Source: Bacteroidales bacterium
GTDB lineage: Bacteria > Bacteroidota > Bacteroidia > Bacteroidales > Muribaculaceae
Reading direction: 5' to 3'
Assembly (NCBI GenBank): GCA_900769345.1
Contig: CAAGGJ010000034.1
Span: forward strand, 1 to 28,276
DNA length: 28,276 nucleotides
Below, in pieces: positions 23,753 to 28,276 of the stretch. The notes beneath the pieces are model-generated. The model was not told the origin of the DNA. It saw only the letters and a list, made by a program, of their open reading frames with translations, and searched no databases. Position 1 is the stretch's first letter; each line of letters starts with the position of its first letter. Made by a program: the position numbers and the translations under genes.

Positions 23753-24340
23753 ATGTGGAAAATTCATAAAATATTTTACTCTCTCATTGGCGAAGGCTTC
23801 TTCACAGGCACTCCGGCTGTGTTTATCAGCTTCGCCGGGTGCAACCTTCACTGCTCATTCTGCGACGCTGCCGACCTTGATGGCTCAAACATGTCGCTCT
23901 ATCAGATAGTGAATGAAATTAAAAAATATCCCAACGCTCACCACATTGTTCTTACCGGTGGCGAACCGGCTATCTTTATCGACCAGGACTTCGTTGATGC
24001 CCTTAAGCGCACCGGCAAGTTCATTATCATCGAAACCAACGGCACTAAAAACCTACCAAAAGGCATCGATTGGGTGACATTCTCGCCTAAACATAGTTTT
24101 GCCGGTGGCGATGCCGCTCCCCTTTTGCTTAAGGAATGTAACGAACTCCGTGTGGTGTATCTCGGACAGGATATTTCTCAATACGCCGCCATTAAAGCCG
24201 AACATCGTTATCTGCAGCCCTGCTACTGCGAAGAGGAAGAAATGCGCAAATACATACTCCGTTCTTGCATCAACGCAGTGCTTGCTAACCCCGATTGGGC
24301 GCTTTCGCTGCAGATTCAGCGCATCATCGGCATAATATAA
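23753..24340 (+). CDS. queE: 7-carboxy-7-deazaguanine synthase
   Basis: A 195-residue small radical SAM enzyme that converts 6-carboxytetrahydropterin to 7-carboxy-7-deazaguanine, a key ring-contraction step in queuosine synthesis. The start YSLIGEGFFTGTPAVFISFAG is family-typical; the cluster ligands are C30, C34 and C37 (CNLHCSFC), followed by LTGGEPAIF (SAM-binding GGEP, about 67-71), IIIETNGT and WVTFSPKH. It acts two steps before QueF: QueC, absent here, works between them. The 23-nt gap and lack of a promoter indicate an operon with queF. The C-terminus WALSLQIQRIIGI is the usual family end. Confidence 0.94.
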   Translation: MWKIHKIFYSLIGEGFFTGTPAVFISFAGCNLHCSFCDAADLDGSNMSLYQIVNEIKKYPNAHHIVLTGGEPAIFIDQDFVDALKRTGKFIIIETNGTKNLPKGIDWVTFSPKHSFAGGDAAPLLLKECNELRVVYLGQDISQYAAIKAEHRYLQPCYCEEEEMRKYILRSCINAVLANPDWALSLQIQRIIGII

Positions 24341-24436
24341 AACATACACCCGCTCTCCACCACTTTTCTCGAACGAAAACGACAATAATAATTTAACTGA
24401 AAACTATATTTTAAATCAAAAAAGTATTCACTCCCT

Positions 24437-25744
24437 ATGAAACAAGACATGATTGTTATCTTAGACCTGGGTAGTCACGAAAACACCGTTTTGGCTCGCG
24501 CCATCAGAGCGCTTGGTGTCTACAGCGAAATCTATCCACACGACATCACCGTCGACGAACTCAAGGCTCTGCCTAACGTAAAAGGCATTATCATCAATGG
24601 CGGTCCTAACAATGTTATCAACGGCGTGGCAATTGACGTTAATCACGAAATCTATGGCGCAGGTATCCCCGTAATGGCTGCCGGTCACGACAAGGCTCTC
24701 TGCGACATTAAACTCCCACAATTTGCCAACGACGAAGAACCTATTAAAAACGCTGTAAAAGGTTTCGTTTTCGATACTTGCAAAGCCGAAGCAAATTGGA
24801 ATATGACCAACTTCGTTAACGATCAAATCGAACTCGTGCGCCGCCAAGTGGGCGACAAGAAGGTGCTTTTGGCTCTCTCGGGCGGTGTCGACAGCTCGGT
24901 TGTAGCGGCTCTATTGCTCAAGGCTATAGGCGACAATCTCGTTTGCGTTCACGTCAACCACGGCCTTATGCGTAAAGGCGAATCCGAAGATGTTATCGAA
25001 GTCTTCCGCAATCAACTTAACGCCAATCTCATCTATGTAGACGCCACCGAACGCTTCCTTGGCAAACTCGCCGGCGTGGCTGATCCCGAACAAAAGCGAA
25101 AAATCATTGGCGGCGAATTTATTCGCGTTTTCGAAGAAGAAGCTCGAAAACTCAATGGCATCGAATTCTTGGGTCAAGGCACCATCTACCCCGACATAGT
25201 GGAAAGCGGCACTAAAACTGCAAAAATGGTTAAATCTCACCACAACGTGGGTGGCCTACCCGAAGACCTTCAATTCAGCCTCGTTGAACCCCTCAAGCAA
25301 CTCTTCAAGGACGAAGTGCGAGCTTGCGGTCTCGAACTCGGTTTGCCTTACAACATGGTTTATCGTCAGCCATTCCCCGGCCCTGGTCTCGGCGTACGAT
25401 GCCTCGGCGCCATCACTCGCGACCGTCTCGAAGCCGTGCGCGAATCCGATGCTATCCTTCGCGAGGAATTCCGCAACGCTGGGCTCGACAAGAAAGTATG
25501 GCAATACTTCACCATCGTGCCCGACTTTAAGTCGGTGGGCGTCAGAGACAATGCTCGCTCGTTTGAATATCCTGTTATCATCCGCGCTGTCAACACCGTA
25601 GATGCTATGACTGCTACCATCGAACACGTCGATTGGGCTATTCTCGACCGAATCACAGCTCGCATCCTTGCCGAAGTGAAGAACGTAAATCGCGTTTGCT
25701 TCGACATGTCGCCTAAGCCTAATGCTACCATCGAATGGGAATAA
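24437..25744 (+). CDS. guaA: GMP synthase with truncated, Cys-less glutaminase domain
   Basis: A 435-residue protein; full GuaA has about 510-525. The ATP pyrophosphatase domain (about 125-310) is intact: LALSGGVDSS (P-loop, 146-154), LAGVADPEQKRKIIGGEF, LGQGTIYPDIVESG, KSHHNVGGLPEDL. The dimerisation domain is complete to the canonical KPNATIEWE end, with QPFPGPGLGVR. The N-terminal glutamine amidotransferase domain is reduced to about 115 residues: the start (VILDLGSHENTVLARAIRALGVYSEIYPHDIT) aligns well, but at the nucleophile elbow GVCYGMQ of the family is replaced by AAGHDKA, putting Gly83 where the Cys should be, and about 90 residues with the His and Glu of the triad are missing. It should use free ammonia or a separate glutaminase to turn XMP into GMP. 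It lies 96 nt after queE; no strong promoter was recognised. Confidence 0.92.
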   Translation: MKQDMIVILDLGSHENTVLARAIRALGVYSEIYPHDITVDELKALPNVKGIIINGGPNNVINGVAIDVNHEIYGAGIPVMAAGHDKALCDIKLPQFANDEEPIKNAVKGFVFDTCKAEANWNMTNFVNDQIELVRRQVGDKKVLLALSGGVDSSVVAALLLKAIGDNLVCVHVNHGLMRKGESEDVIEVFRNQLNANLIYVDATERFLGKLAGVADPEQKRKIIGGEFIRVFEEEARKLNGIEFLGQGTIYPDIVESGTKTAKMVKSHHNVGGLPEDLQFSLVEPLKQLFKDEVRACGLELGLPYNMVYRQPFPGPGLGVRCLGAITRDRLEAVRESDAILREEFRNAGLDKKVWQYFTIVPDFKSVGVRDNARSFEYPVIIRAVNTVDAMTATIEHVDWAILDRITARILAEVKNVNRVCFDMSPKPNATIEWE

Positions 25745-25770
25745 TTCTACTCCTTTAAAATATTACCATC

Positions 25771-25800
25771 GAGGCGCTCGGAGTTCTCTCCAAGCGCCTC
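25771..25800. terminator. Terminator between guaA and the DUF4434 gene
   Basis: GAGGCGCT (25771-25778) pairs with AGCGCCTC (25793-25800); inside, GGAG-ttct-CTCC adds four pairs after one mismatch. It is followed by ATTATCTTTC on the plus strand and lies 26 nt past the guaA stop and 12 nt from the converging stop, so it may serve both. Confidence 0.75.
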
Positions 25801-25812
25801 ATTATCTTTCGG

Positions 25813-26904
25813 CTATAATTCAAAATATTCTCTATATCTATCATATAAGTTCCCTGCCTGACTATATGCCGACTGAGGACTCATAAAATGGCTAAATTCA
25901 AATGTTATAGCCTTATCATACCCCACTCGCTTGGCTGCCTCAAGTTTCAGCCGCAATTTATCAAACTTTATCGGCAAAAACTTTATCGGCATATCTCGGT
26001 CGAATGTCTCGGCATTAGTCCAGCACTGCATTCCGTAACGGTCGGCAAGGCGCTTATTCACCTCGAAGAAGGCATCGAGTTCGTCATAATCGATATGTCC
26101 GTCTTGAAAAGCACACGCATCCACCACATCGTGTATGCCGTCGAATATCTCATTCCATTCTTTCTCATGCTGCGCCACACTCACTGACTCTTCCTTTGTT
26201 AGCGCACTGCCACTCGCCATCACGGCTTTCTTGCCGTCAATCCATGGCGATATAAATGTAGGAAGACCTCCCGACACTTCTTTGCACTGTTTCCCCATAT
26301 CATGAAATGCTTGTATCGCTCCTCGCGTGGCTCTACTTATCTCTCCGCTAATATACCAGCCAGCAAAACTCTTGTGCCTACTTCCATAGCCTTGCCACAC
26401 TTCTTCTATCACATATTTGTTATCTTCTATTTCCCATGTCAAGTCGCCTGTATCCCAATAGCGTCCCGAATCATATAATCCGAAGTAAAACTTCATGCCA
26501 TACTTGTCGGCAAGCGTCAAAAACATCTCCAATAGGTCGTAAGTGGGTCGGTAACAACCTTTCCCTATCAGATATGGTGAATCATATGTAATAAACTTCC
26601 TATAACCTGAGCGTATCATTATCACCGTATCGATGCCTATGGCTTTCATATACCTAAAATCGGCATCCCACTGCCGAACGCCCCAATTCTGATGCGGTAT
26701 ATCGTGCGAAATCTCATCGAGAAACGTTCCGGTTATCGGCAACGCATTATTTCGCTCCACAAGCCAAAAGTCATCGGCTGTTCGCACCTGTTGGCGCACC
26801 TCATTCTCATCGGCTTCGCGTGTCATACTCATCAGCGACGGCGCAGCAGCCGTAGCCGCTCCAACCATTGCTAACTCCTTCAAAAATTTTCGTCTGTCTA
26901 CCAT
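25813..26904 (-). CDS. DUF4434 domain protein with Tat-like signal, glycoside-hydrolase-like
   Basis: A 363-residue protein. The N-terminus has a twin-arginine-like signal, DRRKFLKELAMVGAATAAAPSL (RRxFLK at 4-9). The rest resembles DUF4434, a TIM-barrel family thought to be hydrolase-like: ITGTFLDEISHDIPHQNWG, YMKAIGIDTVIMIRSGY, LLEMFLTLADKYGMKFYFGLYDSG, FAGWYISGEISRA, and a later VDACAFQDGHIDYDELD and AKRVGYDKAITFEFSHFMSP. The residues E in ISGEIS and D/E later could be catalytic, but this is a guess. Substrate unknown; a carbohydrate is plausible. It has its own promoter 71-100 nt upstream, between it and the EamA gene. Confidence 0.75.
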   Translation of the reverse strand: MVDRRKFLKELAMVGAATAAAPSLMSMTREADENEVRQQVRTADDFWLVERNNALPITGTFLDEISHDIPHQNWGVRQWDADFRYMKAIGIDTVIMIRSGYRKFITYDSPYLIGKGCYRPTYDLLEMFLTLADKYGMKFYFGLYDSGRYWDTGDLTWEIEDNKYVIEEVWQGYGSRHKSFAGWYISGEISRATRGAIQAFHDMGKQCKEVSGGLPTFISPWIDGKKAVMASGSALTKEESVSVAQHEKEWNEIFDGIHDVVDACAFQDGHIDYDELDAFFEVNKRLADRYGMQCWTNAETFDRDMPIKFLPIKFDKLRLKLEAAKRVGYDKAITFEFSHFMSPQSAYSQAGNLYDRYREYFEL

Positions 26905-26974
26905 ATCGTGATTTTCTTGTGCTAAATATTAGTTTTATGGTTGATTATCTATGCCACGATGGCTTACTTTATGA

Positions 26975-27003
26975 CAAAGATATCTATTTTCTCGTTACGC
27001 CAA
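26975..27003 (-). promoter_or_regulatory. Promoter for DUF4434 gene
   Basis: On the minus strand TTG (27001-27003), an 18-nt spacer, then TATCTTTG (26975-26982), about 71 nt upstream of the ATG. The spacer is a little shorter than usual. Confidence 0.55.
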
Positions 27004-27010
27004 TTACTTT

Positions 27011-27943
27011 TCACACGAAAAATAGACTCACACCCATCACGCTGATTATTGCGCCAAGCACTTCGCGCATCGTCACGCGCTGCTTGAATATTAGATACGA
27101 TGGCAGCAAGATAAATATCGGCGTCAATGCCATCAGTGTCTGCGCTATCCCACTCTCGGTGTACCGCACCGCCATCAGCGACAGCGATACGCCTATAAAC
27201 GGACCTGTAATTGTTGCACCTATCGCTGAACGCATACCCACTCCGTCGAATACACATCGCCGCAAATCGCCAAATTTTCCGTTTTTTGCAAGTATCAATG
27301 TAAAAAATATTAATCCCGTGATTGCTCTAATCATAGTCGATGCAAATGGCATTATCAATTCCTGAGTAGTGTCGGCTGCGGGCAGAGCAGCCTCGTAATA
27401 ATCCATACCTATCTTGCTCATCACAAGTCCAACACCCTGACCTATGCCTGCTCCAATGCCCAAAAGCACTCCCTTAATTGGCAATTTTAGCGAAATTTTT
27501 GCATTTCCGCCGCCTTTCCCGAGTACCGACATGCCTATCCCAAATATTGTCACCAACATACCCACAACTGCCGTGCCGCTCAGTCGCTCGTCGAGCAATG
27601 CCCATCCTGCTCCAGCTGCGGCAAGTGGCGCAAGCGTCATAAAGAGCTGTCCAAATCTCGATCCTATTATGATATATGAATTAAACAAACAATAATCACC
27701 AAAAACATAGCCCACAAGCCCCGAAAGCGACAACCATAGCCAAGCAACGTCATCAGCATATTTCGGATAAGGGACTCCAGTAAATATCCAAAGCGTAGCC
27801 ATTAGCAACACCAACGACATAGCCATCCTTATCACATTAAGCTGTATAGCACCCAATCGCTTACTTGCCACCTCCGAAAACAACGCCGTAGCCGTCCAAG
27901 TAACCGACACAAATAACGCTATACTTTCACCTATATACTCCAT
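27011..27943 (-). CDS. EamA/DMT-family transporter
   Basis: A 310-residue inner-membrane protein with ten predicted membrane segments in two EamA repeats (about residues 1-135 and 150-310). The repeats show the usual drug/metabolite transporter landmarks: GSRFGQLFMTLAPLAAAGAGW then LLDERLSG in the first, and YTESGIAQTLMALTPIFILLP then IFKQRVTMREVLGA in the second. It is likely an exporter or importer of a small metabolite; the substrate is unknown. An ATG at 27961 is in frame, but the -7 box lies directly next to it and would put transcription start inside the extension, so the ATG at 27943 (MEYIGESIA) is chosen. The DUF4434 gene downstream has its own promoter. Confidence 0.88.
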   Translation of the reverse strand: MEYIGESIALFVSVTWTATALFSEVASKRLGAIQLNVIRMAMSLVLLMATLWIFTGVPYPKYADDVAWLWLSLSGLVGYVFGDYCLFNSYIIIGSRFGQLFMTLAPLAAAGAGWALLDERLSGTAVVGMLVTIFGIGMSVLGKGGGNAKISLKLPIKGVLLGIGAGIGQGVGLVMSKIGMDYYEAALPAADTTQELIMPFASTMIRAITGLIFFTLILAKNGKFGDLRRCVFDGVGMRSAIGATITGPFIGVSLSLMAVRYTESGIAQTLMALTPIFILLPSYLIFKQRVTMREVLGAIISVMGVSLFFV

Positions 27944-27958
27944 CTCGAAAATTTTTAC

Positions 27959-27990
27959 CAAAGTTAATCATTATCCAAACCGTATCCAAA
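27959..27990 (-). promoter_or_regulatory. Promoter for EamA transporter gene
   Basis: On the minus strand TTTG (27987-27990), a 20-nt spacer, then TAACTTTG (27959-27966), a full -33/-7 match. Start of transcription near 27951 decides the gene start at 27943. The -33 box is part of a 10-bp direct repeat, TATCCAAACC on the plus strand, present twice 12 bp apart. Confidence 0.75.
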
Positions 27991-28136
27991 CCAATTCACT
28001 CTTCATTTCAGCCATCAACCACACATCAGACAAATTCCCAAATCCAAAACGCACCCCAAAACCTGTTAGATAACCCATCTTGGTAAATCTATTGAATCTG
28101 CGCGAAATAATTCGCCGACATTGCTCGCACAGCATG
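27991..28136. other. Spacer between EamA promoter and repeat tract
   Basis: About 145 bases with no credible gene; nothing recognised. A plus-strand frame begins at 28080 but runs straight into the repeat tract, where its composition is set by the 9-bp period. Confidence 0.4.
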
Positions 28137-28276
28137 ATCCCGAGAGCTCTGAGTCATCAGAGCCTTCCCGAGTGCTCCGAGTGCTCTGAGGGCTCCGAGG
28201 GCTCCGAGGGCTCTGAGTATTCCGAGTGCTCTGAGTCATCAGAGCCTTCCCGAGTGCTCTGAGTGCTCCGAGGGCT
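28137..28276. repeat. Tract of 9-bp tandem repeats with CTCnGAG dyad core, running off window end
   Basis: Fifteen full units are visible, then the window ends inside another. Typical units are CTCCGAGTG, CTCTGAGGG, CTCCGAGGG, CTCTGAGTC, ATCAGAGCC and TTCCGAGTG; three 10-bp units of the form (A/T)TCCCGAG plus two bases break the phase. An 82-bp higher-order period is visible: the 32 bases at 28146-28177 recur identically at 28228-28259. Most cores are CTCnGAG, a near-palindrome, so units can pair with one another (CTCTGA with TCAGAG). The tract is intergenic upstream of the EamA gene. Function is unknown. Confidence 0.85.

Noticed and set aside
28080..28262. A plus-strand small protein rich in Ser, Glu, Gly and Cys
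   Set aside because: The composition comes from the 9-bp array, and the 10-bp units would shift the frame in longer copies. Nothing else marks it as a gene.
28137..28276. CRISPR array
   Set aside because: Units are 9-10 bp with no 20-40 bp unique spacers, and no cas genes are nearby.

Overview
The window looks like a chromosomal segment of a gut-type Bacteroidales bacterium, most plausibly Muribaculaceae or a close relative; the family is inferred and not proven. The evidence is: repeated Bacteroidetes-type promoters (TAnnTTTG at -7, often with TTG/TTTG 18-20 nt upstream), AT-rich leaders without Shine-Dalgarno sequences, a Bacteroidota-restricted membrane family (DUF4491), a T9SS-like C-terminal domain, a tRNA without encoded CCA, and a mix of Bacteroidales housekeeping genes. 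No insertion sequence, prophage or CRISPR array is visible.

Layout: 1-843 (+) is the 3' part of a beta-lactamase-like/SGNH hydrolase fusion. 960-4881 (-) holds an NhaC-type antiporter, ilvE, a small exported protein with a T9SS-like C-terminal domain, and a DUF4491 membrane protein. 4882-5208 has the rpsA terminator and a tract of 9-bp dyad repeats. rpsA (5209-6981, -) and an acyltransferase-3 membrane protein (-) follow. A divergent control region at 8277-8550 precedes a TraB/GumN protein (+). 9538-15321 (-) carries a GH20 hexosaminidase, an Hsp20 chaperone with a consensus sigma-54 promoter, truA and speA. 15613-19298 (+) holds a radical SAM/GT2 gene pair, class II fructose-bisphosphate aldolase and tRNA-Pro(GGG). 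19473-23060 (-) is an operon of a CPA2 antiporter with RCK_C domains and a Cu/Zn-type permease fused to an HMA domain. 23259-25744 (+) is queF, queE and guaA. 25813-27943 (-) is a DUF4434 protein and an EamA transporter. A second, larger 9-bp dyad-repeat tract runs off the window end.

Most genes are single transcription units with their own promoter and terminator. The clear multigene units are queF-queE, the radical SAM-GT2 pair, and antiporter-permease.

Points most worth a second look: (i) two intergenic tracts built from 9-bp units with a small palindromic core, GTCnGAC in one and CTCnGAG in the other, so the outer bases differ but the dyad is kept; (ii) a GMP synthase whose glutaminase domain is truncated and lacks the nucleophilic cysteine; (iii) a consensus sigma-54 promoter with an upstream dyad in front of hsp20; (iv) a permease-HMA fusion that seems to retain the start region of a once separate metallochaperone gene.
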